From Salmonella enterica subsp. enterica serovar Choleraesuis (lineage in GTDB: Bacteria; Pseudomonadota; Gammaproteobacteria; Enterobacterales; Enterobacteriaceae), in NCBI GenBank assembly GCA_022846635.1, contig AP025685.1, positions 2,790,001 to 2,854,000 on the forward strand: a DNA stretch of 64,000 bases, in the 5' to 3' direction. Shown one piece after another: positions 1 through 11,177 of the stretch (position 1 is its first letter; each line of letters opens with the position of its first letter). The translations under genes were made by a program, and so were the position numbers. The notes beneath the pieces were generated by a model. That model was not told where the DNA came from and searched no databases. It was given only the letters and a program-made list of their open reading frames with translations.

Positions 1-642
1 TACCCAGCTATCATCACGATGCGGGCGGGTACGGTTGCTGGCAAAAGTCAGAACGCCAAGGACAACGCTCCCCATTTTTTCAGCAATGCTCACCCACGAC
101 CAGCCGGTAAACAGCGTCAGACCTGCCGCCCAGATGCAAAGCAGCGCGATAGTGCCACCGCTGTTATTCAACAGTGGAGACATCGCTGTACTCATCAGAC
201 TGCCGATTACCCCGCCGGATGCGAAATACCAGATATCATCGGCGTTAATTGCCGCCAGGCCGCATGCGGTGATTATCATGGCCAAAACGCCAATCAGGCG
301 CAGTGCCACGGCAAAATAGTCGATATCGTCATTTTCACGACGGTAACGCCAGGCAAACCAGCAGGCACCCAGCATAATGACCGGAATGGCGTAAGCCATT
401 ACGCCAAAGATGAAAAATAGCGTATCAGCAAGCCAGGCACCGGTACCGCCGCCCCAATTATGGATAGGTTCGTGCCAGGCTGTTTGTGACCAGCTTGGGT
501 CGGAAGGATTAAAACTTAGTAGCGCAGCCATCAGCCATACGGCAAACAGCGCAACAACGATTAATACCGCCTCTAAAAGACGGCGCCCGCTGCTCAGTCG
601 CGTAAGAGTGACTTCTTTATCTTCAGTGTATTCCTGGCTCAA
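1..642 (-). CDS. ftsK: DNA translocase FtsK, N-terminal membrane domain (partial)
   Basis: This is the first 214 codons of FtsK, cut by the window edge. The reverse-strand translation runs MSQEYTEDKEVTLTRLSSG and then hydrophobic segments, including AVWLMAALLSF and FIFGVMAYAIPVIM, which match the four-TM N-terminal domain that anchors FtsK at the septum. The motor and gamma domains lie outside the window. The start is a TTG codon at 640-642, chosen because the E. coli gene begins with the same residues. FtsK couples chromosome dimer resolution and terminus segregation to division. It lies downstream of lrp on the same strand, with a hairpin and a LexA-type box in the gap. Identification is confident; only the start codon is inferred. 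Confidence 0.95.
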   Translation of the reverse strand, partial: MSQEYTEDKEVTLTRLSSGRRLLEAVLIVVALFAVWLMAALLSFNPSDPSWSQTAWHEPIHNWGGGTGAWLADTLFFIFGVMAYAIPVIMLGACWFAWRYRRENDDIDYFAVALRLIGVLAMIITACGLAAINADDIWYFASGGVIGSLMSTAMSPLLNNSGGTIALLCIWAAGLTLFTGWSWVSIAEKMGSVVLGVLTFASNRTRPHRDDSWV

Positions 643-676
643 GAATAGCTCTCCAGGTCCTTGTGCTAAAACGGAC

Positions 677-698
677 AACAGTGCCCCGTGGCACTGTT
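677..698 (-). terminator. Hairpin terminator after lrp
   Basis: A near-perfect stem with arms AACAGTGCC and GGCACTGTT around a four-base loop lies between the lrp stop and the ftsK start. On the reverse strand it is followed by a moderately T-rich stretch. It probably ends or attenuates lrp transcription ahead of ftsK. Confidence 0.6.
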
Positions 699-699
699 G

Positions 700-715
700 C
701 TGTATGGATTAACAG
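700..715 (-). promoter_or_regulatory. LexA (SOS) box upstream of ftsK
   Basis: The 16-mer CTGTATGGATTAACAG has the CTGT-N8-ACAG form of a LexA operator. It lies about 60 bp upstream of the ftsK start. E. coli ftsK is known to have an SOS-inducible promoter (dinH), so this fits family knowledge. LexA binding itself is inferred. Confidence 0.7.
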
Positions 716-756
716 GGAGTGTAATCAAACTACGCGGGTTTTGCACCTGTACAGTG

Positions 757-1251
757 CTAGCGGGTCTTAATAACCAGACGATTACTCTGTTTGACCTCTT
801 CCATGACCACATAGGTACGGGTGTCGTTAACTCCAGGCAGGCGTAGCAAGGTTTCACCCAGTAATTTACGGTAGGCAGACATATCCGGAACGCGGGTTTT
901 AAGCAGATAGTCAAAGTCGCCTGACACCAAGTGACACTCTTGAATTTCCTCAAGTTTTTGCACTGCGGTGTTAAATTGTTCAAACACGTCGGCAGCGCCG
1001 CGATTGAGCGTTATTTCCACAAAAACCAGCAGTGAAGCGTCCAGATAATGTGGGTTGAGCAGTGCGGTATAGCCCTGGATGAACCCCTGACGCTCAAGCC
1101 GGCGTACACGCTCCAGGCAAGGTGTAGGGGAAAGCCCAACGCGTTTGGAAAGTTCTACGTTGGAGATACGGCCATCCTTTTGCAGCTCATTCAGAATATT
1201 ACGATCAATACGGTCCAGGTCTTTGCCAGGGCGCTTTTTGCTATCTACCAT
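757..1251 (-). CDS. lrp: Leucine-responsive global regulator Lrp
   Basis: This 164-residue protein starts MVDSKKRPGKDLDRIDRN and appears identical or nearly so to E. coli Lrp. The N-terminal helix-turn-helix lies at about residues 30-53 (VELSKRVGLSPTPCLERV). The C-terminal RAM/AsnC domain, which binds leucine and drives octamer formation, follows from about residue 70. The reading frame extends 16 codons further upstream, but the ATG at 1249-1251 gives the family length. Lrp activates or represses amino-acid, pili and transport genes. It is transcribed divergently from trxB and in the same direction as ftsK. Confidence 0.97.
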   Translation of the reverse strand: MVDSKKRPGKDLDRIDRNILNELQKDGRISNVELSKRVGLSPTPCLERVRRLERQGFIQGYTALLNPHYLDASLLVFVEITLNRGAADVFEQFNTAVQKLEEIQECHLVSGDFDYLLKTRVPDMSAYRKLLGETLLRLPGVNDTRTYVVMEEVKQSNRLVIKTR

Positions 1252-2699
<1,448 letters not shown>

Positions 2700-2784
2700 T
2701 AACGGAAGGCTTAACCGTTTCAACAGTTTTAATGCTCGCCAGACGTTTCAACTGGCAAACATTAGGCTGACATAACATCAATAA

Positions 2785-2810
2785 GGCGACATCAGTGTCG
2801 CCTTTCTGTT
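2785..2810 (+). terminator. Intrinsic terminator of trxB
   Basis: A GGCGACA-TCAG-TGTCGCC hairpin is followed by TTTCTGTT. It is the only strong stem between trxB and cydD. Confidence 0.8.
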
Positions 2811-2880
2811 AACTGCGAGGTAACATTGGGCGTCAACACGCCAACCGGCAAATGGATTATCTGAATCTGCATGGCTCGCA

Positions 2881-4650
2881 ATGAATAAAACCCATCAGCA
2901 AGTATTGAGCGCCTGGCTCAAACAACAAAGCGCCCTCTCCCGTCGTTGGTTAAACCTGTCACGCCTGCTTGGCGTTATCGGCGGCCTGCTTATCATTGCT
3001 CAGGCATGGCTAATGGCTGCCCTGCTTAACCACATGATTATGGATAAGATCCCCCCCGAGGCCCTGTTATTGCAGTTTGTACTCCTGGCGCTGGTTTTTG
3101 TGCTGCGGGCCTGGGTGGTATGGCTACGCGAAAAAGTGGGTTTTCGCGCCGGATTGCAGATTCGCCAAACCTTACGCCGCAAAGTGCTAGACCGGCTGGC
3201 TGAAGCTGGACCGGCCTGGATTCAGGGTAAACCGGTAGGAAGCTGGGCCACGCTGGTGCTAGAGCAAATAGACGAAATGCATGATTACTATGCCCGCTAT
3301 TTGCCACAGATGTCGCTGGCAGTCACGATCCCGCTGCTAATAGTGATTACTCTGCTGCCGGTGAACTGGGCTGCAGCACTGATTTTACTGGGTACCGCTC
3401 CGCTTATCCCTTTATTTATGGCATTGGTTGGCATGGGTGCCGCAGACGCTAATCGCCGAAATTTTCAGGCTCTGGCCCGGCTAAGCGGGCACTTTCTTGA
3501 CCGGTTGCGCGGCATGGAAACGCTGCGTCTGTTTTATCGTGGTGATGCGGAGATAGAGGAGATTAAAAGAGCCTCTGACGATTTCCGCTCCCGCACCATG
3601 GAAGTCCTGCGTATGGCGTTCCTCTCCTCGGCTGTTCTGGAGTTTTTCGCCTCACTGTCTATTGCCCTGGTGGCGGTTTACTTTGGGTTCTCTTATCTTG
3701 GCGAGCTGAATTTTGGCCACTACGGCACTGGCGTCACACTATTTGCAGGCTTTATGGCCCTGATTCTGGCACCTGAATTCTTTCAACCATTGCGGGATAT
3801 GGGGGCTTTTTATCACGCTAAGGCTCAGGCGGTTGGGGCTGCCGATAGTCTGAAAACTTTTATGGAAGCGCCGCTGCAATATCCTGAGCGCGGACGGCAA
3901 GAGCTGGCCGCGACCTCTTCCCCAGTTCAGATTGAGGCCCATGAGCTGACGGTGCTTTCCCCGCAAGGCACTCCGCTGGCAGGGCCGCTCAATTTTACCC
4001 TGCATCCAGGCCAGCGGGTGGCGCTGGTTGGGCTGAGCGGCGCAGGCAAATCTTCTCTACTCAATTTACTGGCAGGATTTCTTAGCTACCAGGGCTCGGT
4101 GAAAATTGATGGTATTGAGCTGCGTGAGCTTAATGCTGATGTTTATCGCAGCCAGTTGAGCTGGTTAGGCCAGCATCCTCAGCTTCCGGCAGCCACTCTG
4201 CAAGCGAACGTTTTACTGGGTAAACCGGATGCAACGCCGGAAGAACTAAATGCCGCTCTCACGGCGGCGCGGGTTGATGAATTTGTTAATCGTCTGCCAT
4301 TGGGTCTCGATACCCCTGTCAGCGATCAGGGAGGCGGACTTTCCGTGGGTCAGGCCCAACGTGTGGCACTGGCTCGCGCGCTGATTAAACCTTGTCGCCT
4401 ATTACTGCTCGATGAACCAGCGGCCAGCCTTGATGCCCGCAGTGAGCGAATGGTGATGGATGCCCTGGATGGCGCATCTCGCCGCCAGACGACCCTGATG
4501 ATTACCCACCAGCTGGATTATCTGGCCGACTTTGACGCTATCTGGGTGATGCGCGGCGGAAAATTAATCGAGCAAGGAAATTACGCTACGCTGGCCTGTG
4601 CCGGCGGGGCTTTTTCAGCGCTGCTTGAGCAGCGTCGGGAGGAGATCTGA
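2881..4650 (+). CDS. cydD: Heterodimeric ABC exporter subunit CydD (glutathione/cysteine export)
   Basis: This 589-residue protein joins an N-terminal six-TM exporter domain (about residues 20-320) to a C-terminal nucleotide-binding domain. The Walker A motif GLSGAGKS is at residues 384-391, the signature LSVGQ at 486-490, and Walker B LLLLDEP at about 506-512. E. coli CydD (588 aa) is collinear. CydDC moves reductant (glutathione, cysteine) or heme to the periplasmic side and is required for cytochrome bd assembly. The stop codon overlaps the cydC start by one base (TGATG), indicating translational coupling. No strong Shine-Dalgarno is visible before the ATG. Confidence 0.96.
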   Translation: MNKTHQQVLSAWLKQQSALSRRWLNLSRLLGVIGGLLIIAQAWLMAALLNHMIMDKIPPEALLLQFVLLALVFVLRAWVVWLREKVGFRAGLQIRQTLRRKVLDRLAEAGPAWIQGKPVGSWATLVLEQIDEMHDYYARYLPQMSLAVTIPLLIVITLLPVNWAAALILLGTAPLIPLFMALVGMGAADANRRNFQALARLSGHFLDRLRGMETLRLFYRGDAEIEEIKRASDDFRSRTMEVLRMAFLSSAVLEFFASLSIALVAVYFGFSYLGELNFGHYGTGVTLFAGFMALILAPEFFQPLRDMGAFYHAKAQAVGAADSLKTFMEAPLQYPERGRQELAATSSPVQIEAHELTVLSPQGTPLAGPLNFTLHPGQRVALVGLSGAGKSSLLNLLAGFLSYQGSVKIDGIELRELNADVYRSQLSWLGQHPQLPAATLQANVLLGKPDATPEELNAALTAARVDEFVNRLPLGLDTPVSDQGGGLSVGQAQRVALARALIKPCRLLLLDEPAASLDARSERMVMDALDGASRRQTTLMITHQLDYLADFDAIWVMRGGKLIEQGNYATLACAGGAFSALLEQRREEI

Positions 4651-6383
4651 TGCGAGCGCTGTTACCTTATTTGCGTCTGTATGGTCAGCATAAATGGTTA
4701 TTACTGCTGGGAGTATTGCTCGCCATCATCACGCTTCTTGCCAGCATTGGCCTGCTGACCCTATCGGGATGGTTCCTGGCCGGTAGTGCGCTCGCCGGGT
4801 TTGCCGGGCTTTACTCATTTAATTATATGTTGCCTGCGGCGGGCGTTCGCGGTGCTGCAATTACCCGCACCGCCGGACGCTATTTCGAACGACTGGTTAG
4901 CCACGATGCTACCTTCCGGGTGCTGCGTAACCTGCGCGTATTTACCTTTAGCCGTCTGCTGCCTCTATCGCCTGGTGGGCTGGCTCGCTTTCGCAGTGGG
5001 GAATTACTAAACCGGCTGGTGGCGGACGTTGATACTCTGGATCATCTCTACCTGCGGGTTATCTCACCGCTGGTAGGCGCGATTGTCGTTATTGTGGTCG
5101 TGACATTTGGACTGAGCTTCCTAAACCTAACGCTAGCCTTAACCTTGGGCGCAATTTTACTCCTCACTTTGTTGCTATTGCCGCCGCTGTTTTGGTTTGC
5201 CGGACTTAATCCAGGTAAAACGCTGATTGCCAGCCGCAGCAGCTATCGCCAGCAACTGGTTATCTGGCTGCAATGCCAGGCTGAACTGACGCTATTTGGT
5301 GCCGGTAAGGAGTTCCGCGCCGGTCTGGACGCCACGGAGCACAGCTGGCTAGAAGCACAGCGCCAGCAGGCCGGTTTGAGTGCCCTATCCCAGGCTATCA
5401 TGCTGATAATTACCGGTATGACGGTGGTACTTACTTTGTGGATGGCCGCAAGCGGGCTTTCCAGCGGTCAGTCGCCTGGTGCTTTAATTGCGTTATTCGT
5501 ATTTTGCGCCATGGCCTCATTTGAAGCCCTGGCTCCGGTTAGCGGTGCTTTTCAGCATTTAGGCCAGGTTGCCTCCAGCGCAAGCCGTCTGACTCAGATA
5601 ACCGAACAACAGGCGGTGGTGCATTTCCCGGTTCGTGAGCAGCCACTTACCGCTAAACAGGCCAGCCTTAAATTGGATACGGTGGCTTTTCACTATCCCG
5701 ATAGTCTGCAACCCGTACTACGTGAATTCTCTCTTGATGTGGCAAGTGGAGAGCATATAGCCCTGCTGGGCAGCACTGGCTGCGGTAAATCCACGCTACT
5801 GTCACTCATCACCCGCGCCTGGGATCCACTGACCGGCACTATTCAACTGAACGATACTCCTTTGAGTAAATGGGATGAGCAAAGCCTGCGCGCCATGATG
5901 TCGGTTGTGCCACAGCGAGTTCATCTGTTTAGCGCCACCCTCAGGGAAAACCTGATACTAGCCGCACCCGAGGCTGATGACGATAAGCTGGCTGCTATGC
6001 TGCGCGCCGTTGGGCTGGATAATTTACTGGACGAACAAGGGTTAAATGCCTGGCTGGGCGAAGGCGGCCGCCAGCTTTCCGGCGGTGAGCTACGGCGTCT
6101 GGGTATTGCCCGCGCTCTGCTTCACGATGCGCCGTTGTTGCTTCTCGACGAGCCAACTGAGGGACTTGATGCCGAAACTGAAGGGCAAATACTGGCTCTG
6201 CTCAGGCAGTCAGCACAGCAAAAAACCCTGATTATGGTGACTCACCGCCTGAACGGACTATCGCAGCTAGACCGGATAGTGGTTATGGACGATGGCCAAA
6301 TTCTGGAGCAAGGTCATCACGATGAGCTGCTCAGACGGCGCGGTCGTTACTATCAGCTATTGCACGCGCGCCATTCTTCATAA
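4650..6383 (+). CDS. cydC: Heterodimeric ABC exporter subunit CydC
   Basis: This 577-residue partner of CydD has the same plan, with a TM domain over about residues 15-300 and a nucleotide-binding domain after that. Walker A GSTGCGKS is at 374-381, followed by the signature LSGGE and Walker B LLLLDEP. It aligns along its length with E. coli CydC (573 aa). It starts at the ATG that shares a base with the cydD stop. A terminator follows 18 bases after the stop, closing the cydDC operon. Confidence 0.96.
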   Translation: MRALLPYLRLYGQHKWLLLLGVLLAIITLLASIGLLTLSGWFLAGSALAGFAGLYSFNYMLPAAGVRGAAITRTAGRYFERLVSHDATFRVLRNLRVFTFSRLLPLSPGGLARFRSGELLNRLVADVDTLDHLYLRVISPLVGAIVVIVVVTFGLSFLNLTLALTLGAILLLTLLLLPPLFWFAGLNPGKTLIASRSSYRQQLVIWLQCQAELTLFGAGKEFRAGLDATEHSWLEAQRQQAGLSALSQAIMLIITGMTVVLTLWMAASGLSSGQSPGALIALFVFCAMASFEALAPVSGAFQHLGQVASSASRLTQITEQQAVVHFPVREQPLTAKQASLKLDTVAFHYPDSLQPVLREFSLDVASGEHIALLGSTGCGKSTLLSLITRAWDPLTGTIQLNDTPLSKWDEQSLRAMMSVVPQRVHLFSATLRENLILAAPEADDDKLAAMLRAVGLDNLLDEQGLNAWLGEGGRQLSGGELRRLGIARALLHDAPLLLLDEPTEGLDAETEGQILALLRQSAQQKTLIMVTHRLNGLSQLDRIVVMDDGQILEQGHHDELLRRRGRYYQLLHARHSS

Positions 6384-6401
6384 CTCACCTTTTTTTACCC
6401 T

Positions 6402-6436
6402 GCGGCTGGCGGAAAAAACTCCCCCAGCCGCTTTTC
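6402..6436 (+). terminator. Intrinsic terminator of cydDC
   Basis: The arms GCGGCTGG and CCAGCCGC surround a 14-base loop and are followed by TTTTCTTT, directly after cydC. Confidence 0.75.
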
Positions 6437-6571
6437 TTTGTGGTTGACCCTGGATTAACAGTCCGGGGCCGATAATCATCTGATTCGCGCAGCGGCAGCG
6501 ATAAAAACGCTGCTAATGCGCCAGCGGTTTCAACTATCATAGTCCTGTTACGTTTGTCCGGAGAGACATCC

Positions 6572-7273
6572 ATGCGACTGGCTCAGTTATCACATTACTC
6601 ATTATCTTTTCCCCCGGCTGAGTCAGCGCTCCGTGAACCCAACGGCCTGCTGGCTTTGGGCGGCGACCTTAATCCTTCCCGGCTGATAATCGCGTATCAG
6701 AACGGTATCTTCCCGTGGTATTCGCCGGGAGATCCTATTCTGTGGTGGTCGCCAAACCCGAGAGCCGTACTCTATCCCGAAAGTTTTCATCAGAGCCGAA
6801 GCCTGCGCCGTTTTTTACGCCAGTCACCATTTACGGTAACTATCGACCGGGCTTTCGACCGGGTTATTGAACATTGTGCCGAAGGGAGAGATGAAGGTAC
6901 CTGGATAACGCCAGATATTTTGCTGGCCTATCAGCAGTTGCATCAGCAGGGCATTGCTCACTCTATCGAAGTGTGGGAACAGGACATACTGGTCGGCGGT
7001 ATTTATGGCGTGGCGATGGGCGCACTATTTTGCGGGGAGTCGATGTTTAGCCTGCGTGAAAATGCATCCAAAACCGGTTTATGGGCCTTTTGCCGACATT
7101 TCTCTCGCTGCGGTGGTCAATTAATCGACTGTCAGGTGATTAATCCTCATACCGCTTCTTTGGGTGCCGAAGAGATAAGCCGCCGGGCCTACCTTGATGC
7201 GCTGGAGACTTTACAGCATCAAACCACAAGCTCAGAGCTATGGCTCACACAAACCCTTGACGTAACACCATAA
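6572..7273 (+). CDS. aat: Leucyl/phenylalanyl-tRNA--protein transferase
   Basis: This 233-residue protein transfers Leu or Phe from aminoacyl-tRNA to N-terminal Arg or Lys of proteins, creating N-degrons that ClpS delivers to ClpAP. Recognisable family segments are [18 protein letters not shown](Y)[11 protein letters not shown] and GESMFS.ENASKT. The ATG at 6572 follows a GGAGAG ribosome site and matches the E. coli start; an in-frame TTG six codons upstream is not needed. clpA and clpS, which act on its products, lie nearby on the opposite strand. Confidence 0.96.
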   Translation: MRLAQLSHYSLSFPPAESALREPNGLLALGGDLNPSRLIIAYQNGIFPWYSPGDPILWWSPNPRAVLYPESFHQSRSLRRFLRQSPFTVTIDRAFDRVIEHCAEGRDEGTWITPDILLAYQQLHQQGIAHSIEVWEQDILVGGIYGVAMGALFCGESMFSLRENASKTGLWAFCRHFSRCGGQLIDCQVINPHTASLGAEEISRRAYLDALETLQHQTTSSELWLTQTLDVTP

Positions 7274-7300
7274 TGTTTTCAGCACATTTATTAGCGGCGG

Positions 7301-7309
7301 TGTTATAAT
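7301..7309 (+). promoter_or_regulatory. Extended -10 promoter for infA
   Basis: The sequence TGTTATAAT combines a TGn extension with a perfect TATAAT hexamer, 226 bases upstream of infA. The expected -35 position shows no good match, as is common for extended -10 promoters. It implies a leader of about 220 bases before infA. Confidence 0.55.
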
Positions 7310-7531
7310 TACGCGCGCTGTATGTAGGCTGCGTATTATTCCTGCCGCTTTTTGCCCTTTCTCCGCTCCGCTTTCCTTGCTGTTTGCGCTGTTGGTGCGG
7401 CGATGCGCTGCACGAGGGGCAATACGCAGATACAGCATTCCGGGTGAAATCGCCCGGTGATTCTTTACATAATAAGCGAACTTCGGCATTATCTTGCCGG
7501 TTCAAACTATGGTAGTGATACCCCAGAGGAT

Positions 7532-7753
<222 letters not shown>

Positions 7754-7793
7754 GAGTTTTTAAATCGCGGGCGTACTGCCGGCGAATTGCCGA

Positions 7794-7825
7794 TAAAAAA
7801 AGGCCGGGTTTAACCCGGCCTTTTT
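7794..7825. terminator. Bidirectional terminator between infA and clpA
   Basis: The stem GGCCGGGTT/AACCCGGCC is flanked by an A run on the left and a T run on the right, so it can serve infA on the plus strand and clpA on the minus strand. The whole intergenic gap is only 90 bases. Confidence 0.85.
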
Positions 7826-7843
7826 ATTTTTACCTTCCGGCAA

Positions 7844-10123
7844 TCAGTGAGCCGCTTCCGGCTTATGCTTCTGAGCGCTCAGGAAGTCGTAAGTCAGCTT
7901 ACCGGCTTCTTTATCCAGCTTAACCACAACCTGGCCACCGTTCACCAGGCTGCCAAAAAGCAGCTCGTTAGCCAACGGTTTTTTCAGGTTATCCTGAATA
8001 ACGCGTCCCATTGGGCGCGCGCCCATAGCGCGGTCATAACCCTTCTCTGCCAGCCAGTCGCGTGCATCCTGACTAACTTCAAGCGAAACACCTTTCTGAT
8101 CGAGCTGCACCTGAAGTTCGACAATAAACTTGTCCACTACCTGATGAATAACCTCGGTAGACAAATGGTTGAACCAGATGATGTTGTCGAGACGGTTACG
8201 GAACTCCGGCGTAAAGATTTTACGGATTTCATCCATCGCATCGGTGCTGTTGTCCTGATGAATCAGGCCAATCGATTTACGCTCAGTTTCACGCACACCG
8301 GCGTTAGTAGTCATCACCAGAATGACGTTGCGGAAATCGGCTTTGCGGCCATTGTTATCGGTAAGCGTACCGTTATCCATTACCTGCAAAAGCAGGTTGA
8401 ACACATCCGGATGCGCTTTCTCGATTTCATCAAGCAGCAATACAGAGTGAGGATGTTTGATAACCGCATCGGTTAACAGCCCACCCTGGTCATACCCAAC
8501 GTAGCCTGGAGGAGCCCCGATCAAACGGCTAACCGTGTGGCGCTCCATATATTCCGACATATCAAAACGCAGCAGCTCAATGCCCATTGCTTTAGCCAGT
8601 TGAACCGTTACTTCTGTTTTACCCACCCCGGTCGGCCCGGCAAACAGGAATGAACCCACCGGCTTGTGATCATGACCCAGCCCGGCGCGGCTCATTTTGA
8701 TAGCCTCAGTCAGCGCTTCGATTGCATCATCCTGGCCGAACACCAGCATTTTGAGGCGATCGCCAAGACTTTTCAGCGTGTCGCGATCGCTGGCCGAAAC
8801 GCTTTTCTCAGGAATGCGGGCTATACGGGCAACCACCGATTCAATATCAGCCACATTGACGGTTTTCTTACGCTTGCTTACCGGCATCAGTCGGCTGCGA
8901 GCGCCTGCTTCGTCAATAACGTCGATGGCTTTATCCGGCAGGTGGCGATCGTTGATATATTTCACCGATAGCTCCACCGCCGCGCGAATAGCTTTCGCGG
9001 TGTAACGCACGTCGTGATGCGCTTCGTATTTCGGCTTCAGCCCGTTGATTATCTGCACGGTTTCATCAAGCGTTGGCTCGATAACATCTATCTTCTGGAA
9101 ACGACGCGCCAGGGCACGATCTTTTTCAAAGATATTGCTGAATTCCTGATAAGTGGTGGATCCGATCACGCGGATCTTACCGCTCGACAGCAGAGGTTTG
9201 ATCAGATTCGCCGCATCAACCTGGCCACCGGATGCTGCACCGGCACCAATGATCGTATGGATCTCATCAATAAACAGAATGCTGTTTTCATCCTGCTCCA
9301 GCTGTTTTAGCAGCGCCTTAAACCGTTTTTCAAAATCACCGCGGTATTTGGTTCCCGCCAGCAGCGAGCCAATATCGAGCGAATAGATAGTGCAATCGGC
9401 CATAACTTCCGGCACATCTCCCTGCACAATACGCCATGCCAGGCCTTCGGCAATGGCCGTTTTACCAACGCCAGACTCCCCCACCAGCAGCGGGTTATTC
9501 TTGCGGCGACGGCACAGAACCTGAATGGCGCGCTCCAGCTCTTTTTCCCGCCCGATAAGCGGGTCGATTCCGCCAACGCGAGCTAGCTGGTTGAGATTGG
9601 TGGTGAAGTTTTCCATACGCTCCTCCCCGCCTGCCTGCTGCTCTTCGTTAATTGGCGACTCTCCACCCGGAGCAGGATTACCTGGCTCGTCCTTACGCGT
9701 TCCGTGAGAGATGTAATTGACTATATCGAGACGGCTGACATCGTGCTTACGCAGCAGATAGGCCGCCTGGGATTCCTGCTCGCTAAAAATCGCGACCAGA
9801 ACGTTGGCACCAGTAACCTCGTTACGGCCGGAGGACTGGACGTGGAATACGGCACGCTGTAATACGCGCTGGAAGCTGAGCGTAGGCTGAGTATCACGCT
9901 CTTCTTCACTCGCAGGCAGCACCGGCGTGGTTTGTTCGATGAAAGATTCGAGTTCTTGCCGTAACGCCACCAGATCCACGGAACACGCATCCAGCGCCTC
10001 CCGGGCAGATGGGTTGCTAAGCAATGCCAGCAACAGATGCTCGACGGTCATAAACTCGTGACGGTGCTCGCGCGCTCTGGCGAAAGCCATGTTTAAACTG
10101 AGTTCCAGTTCTTGATTGAGCAT
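7844..10123 (-). CDS. clpA: ATP-dependent Clp protease ATP-binding subunit ClpA
   Basis: This AAA+ unfoldase of about 759 residues feeds substrates to ClpP. It has an N-terminal Clp-N repeat domain (about 1-150), which docks ClpS, then two AAA+ modules with Walker A motifs GESGVGKT and GPTGVGKT. The ATG at 10121-10123 follows a GGGGGG ribosome site and gives the E. coli start [15 protein letters not shown] two codons upstream is an alternative. An internal MENFTT matches the known E. coli internal start near codon 169 that yields a shorter ClpA. It lies 40 bases after clpS on the same strand. Confidence 0.97.
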   Translation of the reverse strand: MLNQELELSLNMAFARAREHRHEFMTVEHLLLALLSNPSAREALDACSVDLVALRQELESFIEQTTPVLPASEEERDTQPTLSFQRVLQRAVFHVQSSGRNEVTGANVLVAIFSEQESQAAYLLRKHDVSRLDIVNYISHGTRKDEPGNPAPGGESPINEEQQAGGEERMENFTTNLNQLARVGGIDPLIGREKELERAIQVLCRRRKNNPLLVGESGVGKTAIAEGLAWRIVQGDVPEVMADCTIYSLDIGSLLAGTKYRGDFEKRFKALLKQLEQDENSILFIDEIHTIIGAGAASGGQVDAANLIKPLLSSGKIRVIGSTTYQEFSNIFEKDRALARRFQKIDVIEPTLDETVQIINGLKPKYEAHHDVRYTAKAIRAAVELSVKYINDRHLPDKAIDVIDEAGARSRLMPVSKRKKTVNVADIESVVARIARIPEKSVSASDRDTLKSLGDRLKMLVFGQDDAIEALTEAIKMSRAGLGHDHKPVGSFLFAGPTGVGKTEVTVQLAKAMGIELLRFDMSEYMERHTVSRLIGAPPGYVGYDQGGLLTDAVIKHPHSVLLLDEIEKAHPDVFNLLLQVMDNGTLTDNNGRKADFRNVILVMTTNAGVRETERKSIGLIHQDNSTDAMDEIRKIFTPEFRNRLDNIIWFNHLSTEVIHQVVDKFIVELQVQLDQKGVSLEVSQDARDWLAEKGYDRAMGARPMGRVIQDNLKKPLANELLFGSLVNGGQVVVKLDKEAGKLTYDFLSAQKHKPEAAH

Positions 10124-10163
10124 AGGCACCCCCCAAATTGTTAGCCCAGCGTGGACCGGCCAG

Positions 10164-10484
10164 TCAGGCTTTCTCTAGCGTACACAGCAATGGATGCTCG
10201 TTTTCCCGCGCGTAGCGGTTAACCATCTCCACTTTAGTTTCAGCAACCTCTGCCGTAAAGACTCCACAGATAGCTTTACCCTGATAGTGAACGGTAAGCA
10301 TCAATTGCGTTGCACGTTCCACATCATAAGAAAAGAACTTTTGCAGCACGTCAATAACAAATTCCATCGGCGTGTAATCGTCGTTCATTAATATAACTTT
10401 ATACATCGCTGGCGGTTTTAGCTCTTCCCGTAAAGCGTCTTTGGTTAACTGTTCAAAATCCAGCCAATCTTTTGTCTTACTCAT
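10164..10484 (-). CDS. clpS: Clp adaptor protein ClpS
   Basis: This 106-residue adaptor recognises N-degron substrates and hands them to ClpA. The hallmark [10 protein letters not shown] segment, which contains N-end binding-pocket residues, and the C-terminal [15 protein letters not shown] are conserved. The start at 10484 ([13 protein letters not shown]) matches the E. coli length. An ATG four codons upstream is possible, and neither has a strong ribosome site. It forms an operon with clpA and is divergent from cspD, as in E. coli. Confidence 0.95.
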   Translation of the reverse strand: MSKTKDWLDFEQLTKDALREELKPPAMYKVILMNDDYTPMEFVIDVLQKFFSYDVERATQLMLTVHYQGKAICGVFTAEVAETKVEMVNRYARENEHPLLCTLEKA

Positions 10485-10821
10485 GCTGCCAGTCATCGTT
10501 AGTTAAGGTTACCGCCGGCCATTTTTTACGACCAGCGGGTAAAATTTTTGCTTCAAGCCCTGGGGCTTAAGCCCTGTGGTGAAAGTCATATACTTCGCTA
10601 TCAATGCAAGACGCGAACAACGTCACATTACACACCAATAGCGTTAACTGCTTCAAATTTTGGTGCACTTTTAGCCACGATACAAGGCCTGGTTCTTGAC
10701 GGTGAGGGTTATTTATCTAAATTGTAGAAACGTGAGTTGGCGAGCTTTTAACCACTAGCACCCTCACCGCCGGTTCATTCCATCTCAGTGTATAAAATCA
10801 ATTTACGAAGGATGTCGAAGC
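10485..10821. promoter_or_regulatory. Divergent clpS/cspD control region
   Basis: These 337 bases carry no gene. The sequence TGTATAAAAT at about 10789-10798 is a good -10 element for cspD, giving a leader near 20 bases. Upstream of it, two 10-base arms of an inverted repeat (10700-10709 and 10760-10769) face each other across 50 bases; they have their own entry. Confidence 0.5.
10700..10769. repeat. Long-spaced inverted repeat upstream of cspD
   Basis: CGGTGAGGGT at 10700-10709 is exactly complementary to ACCCTCACCG at 10760-10769. The arms sit upstream of the predicted cspD -10 and could be paired operator half-sites or chance. No regulator is assigned. Confidence 0.5.
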
Positions 10822-11046
10822 ATGGAAACGGGTACTGTTAAATGGTTCAACAATGCCAAAGGGTTTGGATTCATCTGCCCTGAAGGCGGTGGCGAAGATA
10901 TTTTCGCTCATTACTCCACCATTCAGATGGAGGGTTATCGAACGCTTAAGGCGGGCCAGCCTGTGCAGTTCGATGTTCATCTGGGGCCTAAGGGCAATCA
11001 TGCCAGCGTCATCGTTCCTCTGCAAACCGATGTAGCCGTGGCCTGA
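10822..11046 (+). CDS. cspD: Cold-shock-like protein CspD
   Basis: This 74-residue cold-shock-domain protein has the RNP1-like KGFGFI and RNP2-like DIFAHYS motifs. It matches E. coli CspD in length and nearly all residues, including the C-terminal extension ASVIVPL.TDVAVA. CspD is a stationary-phase inhibitor of replication that binds single-stranded DNA and is degraded by Lon. An AAGGA ribosome site precedes the ATG. In E. coli macB lies next to this gene; here ybjD follows directly. Confidence 0.95.
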   Translation: METGTVKWFNNAKGFGFICPEGGGEDIFAHYSTIQMEGYRTLKAGQPVQFDVHLGPKGNHASVIVPLQTDVAVA

Positions 11047-11066
11047 TAAATCGCTGTGCGTCTGTC

Positions 11067-11093
11067 ATGCCAGCGTCCGCTGGCATTTTTATT
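11067..11093 (+). terminator. Intrinsic terminator of cspD
   Basis: An ATGCCAGC-GTCC-GCTGGCAT hairpin followed by a T run, 20 bases after the cspD stop. Confidence 0.8.
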
Positions 11094-11177
11094 TCTGCGG
11101 CTAAGACTACATCAGCAATAAGTATAGACGTTACACCTTTGGCTGCCTGCCCAGCTCTGACGTTGCGCACCTGTGGT

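Noticed and set aside
7754..7843. Possible tRNA gene after infA, as in K-12
   Set aside because: The gap contains only a terminator palindrome; no cloverleaf or tRNA-like 3' end fits.
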